Positions 1-12,163 of a stretch of DNA of 31,262 bases are shown here, one piece after another; positions within the stretch are counted from its first letter, which is position 1, and every line of letters begins with the position of its first letter. A model generated the notes under the pieces. The model had not been told where the DNA came from. It worked only from the letters and a program-made list of their open reading frames with translations, and made no database searches. The position numbers and the translations under genes are program-made. The DNA is from Pelargonium nanum (lineage: Eukaryota; Streptophyta; Magnoliopsida; Geraniales; Geraniaceae): positions 1 through 31,262 of the forward strand of contig JAYMTF010000713.1 in NCBI GenBank assembly GCA_036897485.1, in the 5' to 3' direction.

Positions 1-262
1 AAACACAAAATGGAGTGAAAAAAGAAACTAATAATCAATGAAAAAAACATACAAAAAGAAGCCCTTTTCAGTCTTTCCTGTATATAGGATAAAAAGTGAA
101 TGAAAAAACAATGAAATAAGATCAGTAAAAAAGTAAGAAATGACAAAGAACAGCTCAAAACTAGCAAACACTCGGACTCATTCCCTAGACAAAAAGGACT
201 CTTCTCTATATAGGATAAAAGGTGAACAGAAAACATACAAAACCAAACCTTTTTCCGGATTC
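1..262. repeat. A-rich end with two shuffled direct-repeat copies
   Basis: Two blocks each occur twice. Block A, TATATAGGATAAAA followed by (A/G)GTGAA, lies at 81-100 and 207-226 with 19 of 20 positions identical. Block B, AAACATACAAAA followed shortly by a C-plus-T run, lies at 45-56 and 231-242. Copy one has the order B-A and copy two has A-B, as expected if the window cuts into a degenerate tandem array or if the repeats have been rearranged. The plus strand here is markedly richer in A than the rest of the window, and the GC-rich palindromes seen elsewhere are absent. This could be a chromosome or contig end, or a junction between two sequence types. No gene is visible. Confidence 0.6.
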
Positions 263-594
263 TTTATTACTGATTTTAAGTCCTTTTCCTAATTTAGCTA
301 TTTATTCGGGAAAGAAACCCCGGATGTAATTCTTACACAATAGCAAGCATTCCTTTTTTCTAAGTCTTAGCGATGCTTTCACCTAGGGGTGTTAGTGTCC
401 TGCGGATTTTGTCAATAGTAATTTAAATTATTAAAAAGTAAGGTTACCGTTACCCTGCTTATTTCTAACAAAGTATAACCATATTTTTGCTATACACTTA
501 ATTTTAGGGTTTATTATCATAATCACGATTACATGTATACTAAAGCGGGTGCTTTATACAGTCACTCTGCCATTTACACCAGTACTCCGTATAC

Positions 595-604
595 CAGATA
601 TCTG
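595..604. repeat. 10-bp perfect palindrome
   Basis: CAGATATCTG is self-complementary. It sits in a locally GC-richer 90-bp patch (about 544-636) that shows no gene. Confidence 0.6.
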
Positions 605-1600
605 TAACCGCGGGAGTTCTGTACTTTATGCGGGTTAAGAGTATGGTTTGGATCCATAATCAAGCATGTATTAGTAGTTACCCTTGTAGAGAATAATCTA
701 ATATGTTAACTTTATTCGGGTAAAGCGTCGTAATCCCTGTAAGTCTTTTCGTGTGCTAGAGTTCATAAATCTTATTTTATATAATGAAGCCTTTATATTG
801 GCGCATATCTCGATATAGCGTACACTTTATTGTTAAGGAGAGAGCCCTTAAAGGTGTTCCTTTCTATGTATGTACTTTGCGAGGAGTTACCAACTTAAAG
901 TAGAATAAGTTTAAGAGTGCCGGTAATTATACGTGTCTTACTTTTCTAATATAAGTATCTAATTATATGCCAGTAGGGCTGAAGCTTGTACTTGCTAAAG
1001 TCTTTTCCTGTTAAAGGTTAAAGGATATGTAATAAAAAAATGCCTTATAAGATAGCTGGAAAAGGGAGAAGAATTCTTTCAATTTAGTTCTTTTTATTAA
1101 AAGATCTTCACCGCTTGAGTAGAAATATCAGGTACCAGAGAAGTCTTTGCATGTTCTGAAAACCAGATGCGGGCTTATCAGCAGGAACGTATAAATAAAC
1201 AGCTCCCCATAGGAAAGGTAAATTAGGCATCACTATTTATATAATAAATGGGCTATTAGTTAAATAAACTTTAGTAAAGAATTAAGAGAAGCTACTATTG
1301 GTTTCTGAACACCCGTGTATCTCATCTATTTAAAAGGGTGTCTTTAAGTCTCAAGAAGCTCACATTAAACATTATTTTAGGGTTTCACTTTTATTATCGA
1401 GTTTACGAACCCCTTATCTTACTGACAAGGGATAAAAAGAATACAACAAAAAACTCTAGTTATACTATAATAAAGGGGTATTTTGATAAGGAAGTGCAAA
1501 TTCAACCCGATAGTAATGCTTTAGTTAGGTACACGAGCTTTTGACTTAAAATCTTTTCTACATTGCATTTAGTCACTTATTTAATTAAGTCGTAGGTTTC

Positions 1601-1610
1601 AGGGGCCCCT
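1601..1610. repeat. GC-cluster palindrome AGGGGCCCCT
   Basis: Perfect 10-bp palindrome in an A/T-rich context. The identical 10-mer recurs at 21751-21760. It belongs to a dispersed group of GGGG(N)CCCC elements in this window. Confidence 0.7.
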
Positions 1611-2954
1611 TTACACTTATGTTTTTAAATTATATATTAAACTCTTCGGTGAGGGAATTTAGTAAAACTGATTCTAAGGCCGCTTTTTTACTAAACTAAA
1701 TTGATTTTAAGTACCCCTCAAATTCTACATTTCCAAAAATTACTGCAGTTTTTACTCAGTAATCTCTGTTTTATTTTGTTAAGATAACTTTTTAAGGATT
1801 CTTAGGATGCAGTGAGTTAGTTTTAGGGTACAATAAGATATCTCTTGGTCTTAAGGGCTCTAATTAATTCTAACAAGCTAGTGTAAGGAGGGCAAGTCCT
1901 TAAAAATAGTTTTAAACCTAACTACAAAGTAAACTCATTTACAACAAGGAAAACATAAAGCGAACCCTAAAACTATACAAAAAGAATACACTTAAGTATC
2001 GCAAAGGGCTTTTGAATGCTCCTAAACAAGCTCTCAAAAGTGTAACTGAGAGGGATTTCCCTCGTATCTAAAAACAGACAACCCCTTGACTTGGGCTAAA
2101 CTTTACAGGCACTCAATACAAGGCATTCCTAGACTTTTATATAATGTAAAGTTAGGTTCCCCTTCCGTTTAATTAATACTTCTAATTATATCTAAGAAAC
2201 TTAGGGCAAACAAAGAAAACTCCTTTTCTTTATACACAAGGAAAGAGTAAAAAGATACTATCTAAAAAAGAAAAATGGATAGTTTTACTGATTAACCGGG
2301 ACTCCCAGAATAAGTCTTTTTGTATCTCTTAATTAAAGAGAATATTTTGCTAAACAGGGTCTTGTTAACAGAATCCCATGGAATAACCCTAACCCGAGAT
2401 TTCCTTACTAACTAACTTTCCTAAAATACTGGAATTGTACGAGGTAAGTCCCTTTTCAATCTGTCCTCTTGTTTCAAAAGTCTTTAGTAATTAGTTTTAA
2501 TAAATAAGTCTTGAGAATCTACCTACTTATACCAATATATTGTTTGCTTTCTTGCTTGGTTTTCTATAGGCTTTAGTAAATAAGGAATAAAGAGAATCGG
2601 GATTCTTAAGCTTGAATGAAGTCTAGCTTTTTACTATTATTAATATAAGAATTCAATTTTAGTTAGTAAGTAATTCCCTTAAATTAGCATTTATTAGTAT
2701 AGCTTTAGAAATAAAATTTCTAATAAAATGATATAAAATCGGGAATATGCTAAACAAACCTGGGATTCCTTTACAAAAATATACAAAAATATTAAAATAC
2801 TCATAATTTAAGAATTCTTACTGTAAAGTATAATAAATAAAAGGGAGTCTAGCCAAACAAGGGTTTCTAAATAGTTATTTTTTTTAAGGGATTACTTTCA
2901 TAAATGTACTAAAAATCTGGGTACTTATCTTTAAATTTAGGATATACTTATAAG

Positions 2955-2964
2955 AGGAATTCCT
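2955..2964. repeat. 10-bp perfect palindrome
   Basis: AGGAATTCCT is self-complementary and lies about 20 bp upstream of the 14-bp tandem duplication at 2983-3010. Confidence 0.55.
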
Positions 2965-2982
2965 TATTATTGAGTACTCTTT

Positions 2983-3010
2983 AGAACAATTACTGTAGAA
3001 CAATTACTGT
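2983..3010. repeat. Exact tandem duplication of a 14-mer
   Basis: AGAACAATTACTGT occurs at 2983-2996 and again immediately at 2997-3010, with no mismatch. An exact duplication inside otherwise unordered non-coding DNA points to a recent slippage or microhomology event. No gene is affected. Confidence 0.85.
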
Positions 3011-5660
3011 TCAATAGGAAAGGGAATAACTAGACTTGAGAGCTTTTAAAGGAAACAGTTACACCATACTCTTTGAGATCCCTTATTTTGTTTACTTTTG
3101 GTCAACGAATCTCTCTTTTTAATTTATTCTATTTTGGCTTCTTTTTACTTAATTACTGACTTAGATTTCGTTTTAGTTTTTTAGAACTAAGTTCTTTAAG
3201 AAAACAGATAGCTTCAGTAAGTGGTAACCCCATACTTTAATTAGAGTTAATTAAGTGAAAGCAAAGGTAATAAGTCTTTCCTACCCGAAAATGAGCCTTC
3301 TAGCTCCCAACCCCTTTAAAATAGAAGAGATATAGGGATCTCGTTAGCATTCAATTCCTCACTTTGAAGATTTTAACCTCTGAAAGTGTCAAAACATAAT
3401 TGCTTATTTGGTGCACTATAGGGCCTGCTAACTCTATATTATACATAGAAATGAATTTGAGATAGCTCCTAGAGGTAGCATTTTAGAGTCGCCTTTTTCA
3501 TTAAAAATGGACGCTCGTTGGTTTATGCTTTATAATTTTTAAGGTACCAAACTATTCTTATACCCCCTTATTTCATATAACTAGACATCCAAGAAGTTAA
3601 AACAAATCTCTACAAAAGGACCCCTGTCAGAGAGAAGGGCTTGAATTAGTATTAGCCGTTTAAAATGCTTTGGTGCTTGACTCGATTAAGACTCTATGCT
3701 TTTTATAACTTGTTGAATACCCACTTTGCTATTAGTTTTTTTAGAAGGATACTTGTATAAACCTAAAAATGTTATCGAAACTCTGCCTACCCTACTATAA
3801 AAGTTGCTTGCACACAGAAATTGCTTTTATAAATAATAAAAACACAGAGTAGACTTTTCTGGGCCCCTACGGCATAAATATGAGTTAAGACCGGGTTCCC
3901 GTTATAAAAACCTTAATACTTTAAACCTTAGTTCAGCATACAAAGAAGGAACCTCTCTCAAAGTAGATAAAGATTCCCTGTCCTGTAAAGCAAAATTATT
4001 GCCTTTTTTATTTATTCAAAAACTTTCTAGGGCCTTTAAGGGACTCAGAACAAGATTTAAAATTCCTTAATATATATAAGTTTAGACCCAGTTTACTGAC
4101 ATAAGCTCCAGAATAAAATAGTTTTTGTCCCCTACTAAAGTTTCTCAAGAGAAGAACCCATAAATAAGGTAAGCTTTACTTTTCCTTGGGACTCTTTCGT
4201 ATAGAATTCAGGAACGTCTAGGGTATCCTTAAGAGCTCCTTTTTTAAGACTTTTCCTATCCAGTTAATTTTATATATTCTTGAACCAAGTTTTTATACTC
4301 TCTACTGCAAAAAAGTTATAACTCTATTTTTAGAATCCTCATTGCCTTATCTATGAAAGTAAACCCGCTTTAAAGGTGCCTGTTCATTTTTTCCGTATTG
4401 TCTTTTAAAATACATAGTTCTGGATGAAACCTAAGAGTAAAAGCCTAGACATACTGCATAACTAACCCGAAGATTTAAGAAAAGTATCGACTTACTCGTT
4501 TCATTTTTATAAGTAAACCCCCCTGAAATGCCCAAGTACCAGATATTCCCCAGATTTAACTACCGAAAAGCAAGGAACTTCTTATTTAATACCTTCTTTA
4601 ACCCCTTTGGCCTAGGCTTATACCTAACATTCATATCTCTTAGTATTTATTTACCTGGATTTGCTTAATAAGGTATAATAGAGCCCCCTAAATTGGAAAT
4701 AATTTATTAAAAAAATTTACAAGTTATCCTTTTCATAAATTTACTCCCGTAGATATTAAAAACTTTTATCCGCAATACAATCCCTCTACTTTATGGAGTC
4801 CTAGCCTGAACTAAGGAATCCCCCAACTCTTAAGGAAAAGACTTTGGGTAGTCTAACAAGCTGCTTATCCAAGGATACTTTAATTAAACTATAAATCTCG
4901 AACAAACATACTGAGAAGAGACCCTATAGCATTTTTTTTACACTTCCACAACTTATGGGTAACCCTGCCTTTTGCCTTAGACTTGCTCTGAAAATACCTC
5001 AAACCTATAGAAAACACTTAGGACACAGAAAATCCGGAATAAAAACACAAAGCCTACTAAAACTACCAGAATTACTCTTACTTTAAAGATTCCCTTCTAC
5101 ACTTTGTTTTTTATTAAGTAAAAAGCTTTAGAAAGGTAATGAATCTATATATTTAAAAGGGTCAAAAAGCATAAAAATTCTTTCCTAAACGCGGGTTAAA
5201 ATTATGGTTTGTACATTAACTCATTTTTGCCTTGGTTCCTTTTAGAGAGGATCCTGACATCTTAGAATTTTAAAGGGACACGCCCCATTTAACTTGATTA
5301 TTTTGTCTTTGTTTACTACCATAAGGTATATAAAATATCCTAGGAACTTGGTAAAACATACTAGAATGCATGAAAAATAGAATTAATATACTAAAAAGCT
5401 TGTGCTGGTATTGCTAAAGTTTCAAAAAGCTGGCTTTAGTACTAGAATTACTTAATGGGGGCTCCGGCTATATGCTATATAAAACCCCTGTAAGGTGGAC
5501 TTTACTATTAAAGTAATGTACAAATAAAAATAAAGTTAAACTTCTGGCAAGCGGTTCTCCTAAGGGAGTGCTCCTGGTTTAAAAAAGATCTTAAATAGTT
5601 ACAAAAACCCGTGCAAAATCTTAAAATGATGGGGGAATATCCGTCGAGAGGTCTAAACTC

Positions 5661-5672
5661 GCGTTATAACGC
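5661..5672. repeat. 12-bp perfect palindrome
   Basis: GCGTTATAACGC is a perfect 12-bp palindrome. It lies just after a short GC-richer stretch (about 5635-5660). It could extrude a very small hairpin or be a dimeric-protein site. No partner gene is visible. Confidence 0.7.
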
Positions 5673-6934
5673 ATTGAAATGGCCATATAATCTATTTTAG
5701 ATAATAAGCAGGACGCTATTTTTCTTTAAAATAGCTAGAAATTGTTCTTATTTGTTTGTAATAATTGCTTTTATTGACAGCTTTACTTACTTATGCCAAT
5801 AGGGGGAATAACACTAAGACTTTTAAACCTATAGAAAGCACTGAGAATACTGGCTTTAAAAGCCCTTTTTCTTTCAAATAAGAACTGACAGCATATCGTT
5901 AGGATATAAAGCAGAATCTTTGACCTACTTCAGTAGAGATTAAACCTTTGTACCACTTGGAGTTACTCACCTATAGCCGACCCTTTTCTATCACTCTTAC
6001 TATATAATTGAATATTATACTGCACAAGTTTAGTCTGGATGTTCCTTTTCGAATTAGTAATACTCTTTAAAGTCAGAATTCCAATTTTTCCTCGACATGT
6101 TGTCATGTTCAAAAAAGCTCCCTACAGTATCCTAGAACCACGTATTTTAATATGTCTAGCTATAAAAGGGATCCCGCTATGCTCAGTCTTCTTCATTGAA
6201 GAATATTATTTATTGTCCTCGTCTAGAAGTAAAGTTTACGTTTTATAAAATTAATAATCTTTATTAGAGCATATAACTTTGTATTACTGTAGGGAAGTAC
6301 CTCATCAACTAAACTTTTCTAATTCCTTTACCCTTTCGAGATTCTGAAATTCCTACTAATTTGGTTATGTTTCCCTCTTTTTTAGAATTACTCTAAGAAA
6401 AGGCTTCTTCTCAACTTTTGATTACATGTCCGAGAGACCTAGTATTCCGAGGAACTTTTTTACGCCTAAGTCAATATTTTGAACTGAACTATAACGCCTG
6501 CTCACTAACACTACTAATTATAATTTTAAAATGCCGGGCTCTCTAATAAATTTCACCGTATCCTTTTAGCACTTGTACACGAATAAAGTAACTTTAAACT
6601 ATCGAGAATAAGGGAGTACTTAAATACGCTGAAAGAGGCTTTTTTTTATTAAAACCAAGATCTATAAATAACAAGGAAAGGCTGTGGGCAGTAAGAGTAA
6701 GTAAGAAAATACCTTTTTCCTAATTAGTTTAATTGATTAGTACTGATGACACTATACTAGAAAATTCTTTTATTAAATATAGGTGAGCTTATACAAACGA
6801 GGTAAATTGAGGGTTTCTTGCTGAGTTTTTGGCTTCACTAGCGAGAGCTTAACTTCCCTCCGCTGCTGGTAGAAAAGGGGACCGCTAACCCAGTAAAGCT
6901 GAAAGAAAACTCGGTCTCCAATTCCTCTTTCCGT

Positions 6935-7010
6935 TTAGACTATCTACGGGACTTGAACTCATGCCAAAATAGGTAAATCCAAGATGCTTTAGATTAAAAA
7001 GTAGACTTCT
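6935..7010 (-). pseudogene. tRNA-like trace, identity unknown
   Basis: On the minus strand, GTTCAAGTCCC (6948-6958) matches the T-loop consensus. Exactly 27 nt upstream of its GTTC is AAAGC (6986-6990), the position and type of a D-stem 3' half; 27 nt is the canonical distance in class I tRNAs. The predicted anticodon stem and most of the T stem do not pair, and no acceptor stem is found. A working tRNA is therefore unlikely. It is either a degraded tRNA gene or a chance match; several similar traces in the window slightly favour the first. Confidence 0.15.
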
Positions 7011-7285
7011 CCTAATTTGTTTCGTTTCCAGGAATATCCGCGTTTTAGACCTAGGTATCTAAGAATTCCCTTTGTTATAATATGCTAATACTTGGTCCGG
7101 AGGTCCTTCTATTACTAAGTCCTAGAACTAGATCTAAATTTCTTGGTAAATCTTGTTATCCTTGACTCTAAAATGAAAACAAAGTAGTTTAAGGAAGTGT
7201 GAGAGAGTCTTGCTTCACCCCGTACAATATCTATAGTTAACATATGCGGATTGAGAATCCTTTTTGTTTAGTCATAGTTGCATAT

Positions 7286-7300
7286 TCTCGAGTATCGAGA
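7286..7300. repeat. Short perfect hairpin
   Basis: TCTCGA (7286-7291) and TCGAGA (7295-7300) form a 6-bp inverted repeat with a GTA loop. The 5' arm contains one of about eight CTCGAG sites in the window. Confidence 0.5.
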
Positions 7301-9159
7301 GGGTTCTTTCCTGTATCCGCAATAGACTTTCAACCCATAAAAGATAAAAAATGGAGCTGTTCCTTCCGTGAAAAAGACCTGCGAGTAGAAAGTGAGACAT
7401 TTAAAGGTTTTGCTTAACCTAAATCTAATTTAAGAAATATTGCCTTTAAACTTTTGAGCTTCGTTTCGTAGTTTACCCCTCCTGAACGCACCCTTCTTAG
7501 TAATTTAAGTTTATTATTTATTATGATTTTTGCTCTTCTTAGAAGCTAGGCCCTTGTTCTTTTACCTAAAAGCTACCGTGGATTTATCAGACATTACAGA
7601 ATGGGGTCCCTGCTGTATTTTACTTCATATAAGAACTTTCTTAAGAGTCACTAGTTGTTTTCTCCCCTACTTATGGGTCCGCTTTTGCTCTTAAGATATT
7701 AATTAGGGGTCACAGGTGTAGGCGGGTCTCTTTTATAGTTTTCATGCTTCGCACTATATGAGAAGTGCCTGTTCTATTTATTCTGTCTATTACTACTTTA
7801 AGGAAATTCCTAGATATTGGAGGCTCTGCGTTTGTCTAGAATAACACAAAATACTTTGCGACATCTCAATTGTATAACTAAGTACTTCAAATCCAAGTTT
7901 GGTCTTATTTTTCGGGATTTACCCGACTCTTGTACTTTCATATAACTTTTTTATATTATTCCGGGGGTTTTTAGACTAAATGCCAAGTCTTTTTTCTACT
8001 CAGCGGAAACGCCCTACAGGATTTAAGGGTAATAAAACCCATTTACTTTTTCAGATCGAGGCCTATCAAACAACTTTAGGTTTTTTAATCCAGCGATAAT
8101 AAAAGGTACCCCGGATGACTACTAGCACTTTCTTTAGGTCAAAGTACACTACACTAACTTACTCAAATTGTCTTTTTTGTTATCCCCATTCATTCCTATC
8201 ACAGTAAAATCTTACTTGTTTTCCGGTTTATTAAAAAGGATTCTTTTAAAAATTAGTAGGCATTTTTATCAGATTACCCCAAATTAGAGTAAAGAGGAGA
8301 CACAAACCTTTACGTATAAACATTTGTATGAAATAATGGACCCCTTAGTAAGAAATAAAGCATCTTTAAAGTTCATTTATAAGGACTGAAAGTATCTCGG
8401 CAGGACCCTATCTTGAAATGTAATAAACAACCCCTTTGTTTAACTAGTGATCTTCCTTGTTTTATTAGAAGAGATAAAATAACTAACTACGAAATCTTCA
8501 CGAAAAACCTAACTTTGTATGAGTGAAACGTTTTAGTATAATTTCATGGTCTAAAAACACTCAGCAAAACTCTTAACTTCTGAATATTGAATATACTTAT
8601 CTCTTAAATCCTATATTATTAAGATCACAACAACTCAAACGAAGAAAGTTTTTACCCATTCTCCTTTAAGTGCAGCTTTTCTTTCGAATTCTAAGAGCCC
8701 TTTCAAATTGTTAGGATATTGCTACTTTATTTGGGTTTAAAAAGAAAAGTTTTGTACAAGATATCAAGGGGAATCACCTCTTTTTCTTATATGTTATAGA
8801 TTCTACTAGTCTTGAAAGTAAGTACATGTAAGTATATAAGGACTCCGAAAGCCTGATCAACCTAGCTTCTTATATATCCCCGGTAAAGTCTCCTAGCTAG
8901 TACAGATTCTTAAAGTCGAGCTTGATAACCTGCTTGAAATAGACTCCTATTATGGACTCAAAGTAGCACTGCTGAAAACTTGAAGCAGAAGATATGGATT
9001 CCCAGCCGTAAAGGAGGATACTCTCGAATAAGGAGTAGGTGCAAGCTTTTAGATTACCCATGAGTACTCGAAACGTACATTACAAGCTATTAGTTTAATA
9101 CCCAATTTATATTAGAACTATATTCTAAAACAAGGGGGCCCATACCAAAAGGGAACTCT

Positions 9160-9830
9160 CGATATAGGCTAAAAGTTATATAAAAATTAAGGTTTTCTTG
9201 AATTTGACAGAACTTTTTAAAAATATCATATTCTGAACAAGTTTTGTATAAAAAAATACAAGAAAAGTATCAAATTCTAAACTTAAAAACCCCGAAAAGT
9301 GGACTTTTTTAGTAATTCGAGGTGTTGAAAATTCATAGATTTAATTTGGATTTTCTCTCCTGGGCAACTAAATGACAAAAATGACAAAGAAGTTCCTAAA
9401 ATATCTATATCCCTGGATTTATACTTGTTCTTAATAATTCCTACTTTATGAAATCCTGAAAAACATAAGTAAAATAAATAAATAAACCTAAACTTACAGC
9501 CTAGAAAATGAAATTCTAGCATATTCCTAGTGGTTACTGATTCACAAAAAGAAAATAAAGGAATTCTAGAAATTACGATCAGAATATTTGTTTGAAAAAC
9601 CTCTCAGACATAGAAATTCTTGCTTAAAACCAATTTTACGGATACTTTTAAAGGATTTTTTTCCATTTAAGGACATAAAGTCTCTTTTTAAGATATTATT
9701 AATCCTGGCACCAATTACACAGAAAGCTAAGGGAACAGCCTTGTTTGATAAGCAAAAACTACAGAAAAACCCAAGCAACAGGATATATAAACCTAGAAGA
9801 AATACTTCCCAACTTTAATACTTGAATATA
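9160..9830. other. Compositionally distinct A/T-rich island
   Basis: This 670-bp segment lacks the GC-cluster palindromes found on either side and has more A and T runs. It also concentrates overlapping open frames: minus 9283-9522 (79 codons), minus 9566-9778 (70 codons) and plus 9588-9818 (76 codons, TTG start; the frame is open from about 9570). The plus-strand frame is rich in Lys, Leu, Phe and Pro, as expected from this composition, and the two strands overlap. I see no motif of an intron maturase, homing endonuclease or ribosomal protein. A 9-bp tandem duplication lies inside (9370-9387). I do not call a gene. It may be an insertion of different origin or simply a local run of A/T. Confidence 0.35.
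9370..9387. repeat. Exact tandem duplication of a 9-mer
   Basis: AAATGACAA is repeated twice without a gap (9370-9378, 9379-9387). Replication slippage is the likely origin. Confidence 0.75.
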
Positions 9831-10010
9831 ATACTAGTTTATAGATTTCTTGGATGACTCAGGATAAAATATAGAAAGCAAGAACCCCTTATTAATTATC
9901 TCCTATTTAGTTACAAGCTATAACGGGCCCCATGTTTTTCTTTTTTGAACCTTATTTTTGAATTTTGTAAGAACCCTATCAATTGCAGTAAAAACTACTT
10001 ATCTATAAGC

Positions 10011-10060
10011 GACTTGAACCTGTGGCACACCTGGAACCTGGGGTTAGGTTAGTCTACCCG
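10011..10060 (-). pseudogene. tRNA-like trace with paired anticodon-type arm
   Basis: On the minus strand the segment reads from GGTAGAC (10058-10052), a D-arm-like element, to AGGTTCAAGTC (10021-10011), a T-loop-like element. Between them is a perfect 5-bp hairpin: AACCT (10050-10046), loop AACCCC, then AGGTT (10039-10035). It is followed by an extended GTGTGCCAC spacer. The arrangement recalls a tRNA with a paired anticodon arm, loosely like tRNA-Trp or tRNA-Gly(CCC). The loop is 6 nt instead of 7, the variable region is too long, the T stem does not pair and I find no acceptor stem. I regard it as a degraded tRNA at best. Confidence 0.2.
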
Positions 10061-12138
10061 TATCGGATTCCCAGACAAAAACAGTGCTTTTTAGAGAGAA
10101 TCGAGAAATCTTTGGCATTTTTATTTAATAGGATAACACAACGCATTAAAATGCAGCGCGATTCCGCTAGTGGAATACAAAAGTTTAGCGTAGGCTTAAC
10201 TAATTTTTTATAATTGTTATCTTCAAAACTCGGTGACTTTGACATATCTTTATTGTTTGGATACGATAAGAATTCTTTCAATAAAATATCAAATCTAACT
10301 CTATAAAATAGCTTTTACCCAAGTGAATTCTTATTAATAGGATAGATATATTAAATAAGTTTACATTTATACCTGAAGCTGCAAAACAAGCAAAGCATTG
10401 CAAGGAAACTCCCGTTAAGGGTTTTGAAATACGAAGGGTACAAATACCAGATAAATAGTTGTACTCATTAGTATAAATGCATAATTATAAGTGAATATAA
10501 TAATAGAACCTGATATAGGAAGCGTTCTGGGTGCTTTTGAAGGTTTGTTAACTTTGCTTTTACAATTAGACCCAGTAGTGAACCCCTAGGCTTAAATATA
10601 AGAAAGTCAACCCTTTGAAATATAAGAATATCCACTTCGGAACAAGACTTTTCAACAAACTTCTAGGGCTCAGCTTGATCCTATTTATAACTAAACCTAA
10701 CCCTTATTTGTCATGAGATACTCCATAACGAATTCTTAGCGATTTTTCCATTGAAGACCTAGGCAAGCTCGTATCTTTCAAAACGACTAAAAACCTTTCC
10801 TTATATTTAACGCCTTCTTGAATGGATACCCCCTTTTTACCTGAAATTTCATAAACAAAAGCCCAATCAATGCCTAGCAAATAACTTGAATTAGACCCAC
10901 AAGTAAGGGTCAAGAAGATGACTACACAAAATAATGTACCTTGAGACTTAATCACAGGTTGTAGAACTAGAAACCTTTTAGTATTACCCAAAAGAAAAGC
11001 CCTTTTATTATACTATTATAGGAATCCGGATTAAAACTTCGCTTTTATTTATTCTGTTGTCTCTTCAAAGAAGGGTGACTACATATTTATTGTATAACAT
11101 CCTATTGGTATATACACAAAAATTTCTAATAAATGCAACGGACGAGCCCTTATCATCGCTCATATTCAATGTTTATTTCAATTAGTTTGCTATTTCGTTT
11201 TATTTTATGGGATATGGAATTACATAAGCGTATAAGAGACAATGGTAAACAAAAAAGGAAACTCTCTGAAATAATACAAAGCGGATCTAGGGTCTCACAA
11301 TAAGGATATTCATTTAGTCTAGTCCACGTGAAAACAAGTTGGAAAGCACAGCCAAAGAATACCCATATCTTTTTCTTTTTACCAATCAAAATTATGTATA
11401 TAACACCTATATTACTATAACCAGGAATTCGTTATACAACAAAAATACATAGAAATTTACGCAATTTGAAGTCACTTTTTCGTACAAATCGGAATCCTAC
11501 TTTTCTGATTTCCCAACTCACTTTACTGGAAATACATTACTTTGCTTTTAGTTAGAACGTAGATACTTTATGACAACCAACTGCTTACTACTTACTTTCA
11601 TACCTGTAATACCTCGTTTATGAGCCCCTGTTTTCCTCGTCATAATAGCCTAACTCTCGATACCTGCGATACTCATAATCTTAGTCTCAATACCCGGACC
11701 TTGTTTCTTACTCTTATTGACTTCTTTGTTACTCAATTTCTTATCTTTCTAGGCTAGCCTTCTGAAAAAAAAGGGGAAATCCCTTAGCACTCGACCTATC
11801 TTTGGAACAAAGAAACTGGCAATTAAAAGCTATAAAAACTGAGAATGCAATTATAATACAGTGCAGAATGACCGGGCAACACACATAGTACTCTGGTTAA
11901 ACTAATACCATTAAACCCCTATTACTCTTTTTGTTGACACAGCCTGATTATTTAATTGAGCTCTATATTAGAAAATCCTCAAACTAGAATAGAAAGCATA
12001 AGGTAAAGACAGTTCTCTTACAGGAGCTACTTCGTAAAGCACTTTGTGAAAAGACAATAATAAGATTAAGGCTATAGATACAGGATATATTTATTTTTAA
12101 CCGGAATAACAGGATAGCATAGGAGTAGTTTTTTAACC

Positions 12139-12163
12139 AAGAATTCCCTGTTAAAGGGTTCTT
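12139..12163. repeat. Bulged hairpin
   Basis: AAGAA (12139-12143) plus CCCT (12146-12149) pair with AGGG (12155-12158) plus TTCTT (12159-12163). This gives nine base pairs with a 2-nt bulge and a 5-nt loop (GTTAA). No T-run follows closely enough for a convincing rho-independent terminator, and no gene ends here. Confidence 0.5.

Larger units (their letters stand above)
263..5660. other. Non-coding DNA, no gene recognised
   Basis: I see no credible gene on either strand in this 5.4 kb. The longest open frame (1338-1544, plus, 68 codons, TTG start) has no recognisable domain and is of chance length. The stretch holds scattered short palindromes, including CAGATATCTG at 595-604, AGGGGCCCCT at 1601-1610, AGGAATTCCT at 2955-2964 and GGGCCC at 3861-3866. 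It also holds GGATCC at 650 and 5249 and a 14-bp tandem duplication at 2983-3010. Composition is even throughout, with runs of A/T broken every hundred bases or so by short G or C clusters. Confidence 0.6.
5673..9160. other. Non-coding DNA with one tRNA-like trace
   Basis: No credible coding region. The only open frame of any size (6039-6248, plus, 69 codons) is of chance length and matches nothing I recognise. The stretch includes a minus-strand tRNA-like trace around 6935-7010, listed separately, a short hairpin at 7286-7300 and GGGCCC at 9136-9141. Otherwise I see nothing in it. Confidence 0.55.

Noticed and set aside
8178-8250. Minus-strand GGGGATAACA plus TTTACTGT and CGGAAA, resembling LSU domain V
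   Set aside because: Single conserved rRNA 10-mers are expected many times by chance in 31 kb. Spacing (about 50 nt) is wrong for LSU and the following motifs are missing.
10704-10991. Open frame of 95 codons, minus strand
   Set aside because: No recognisable motif; length within chance.
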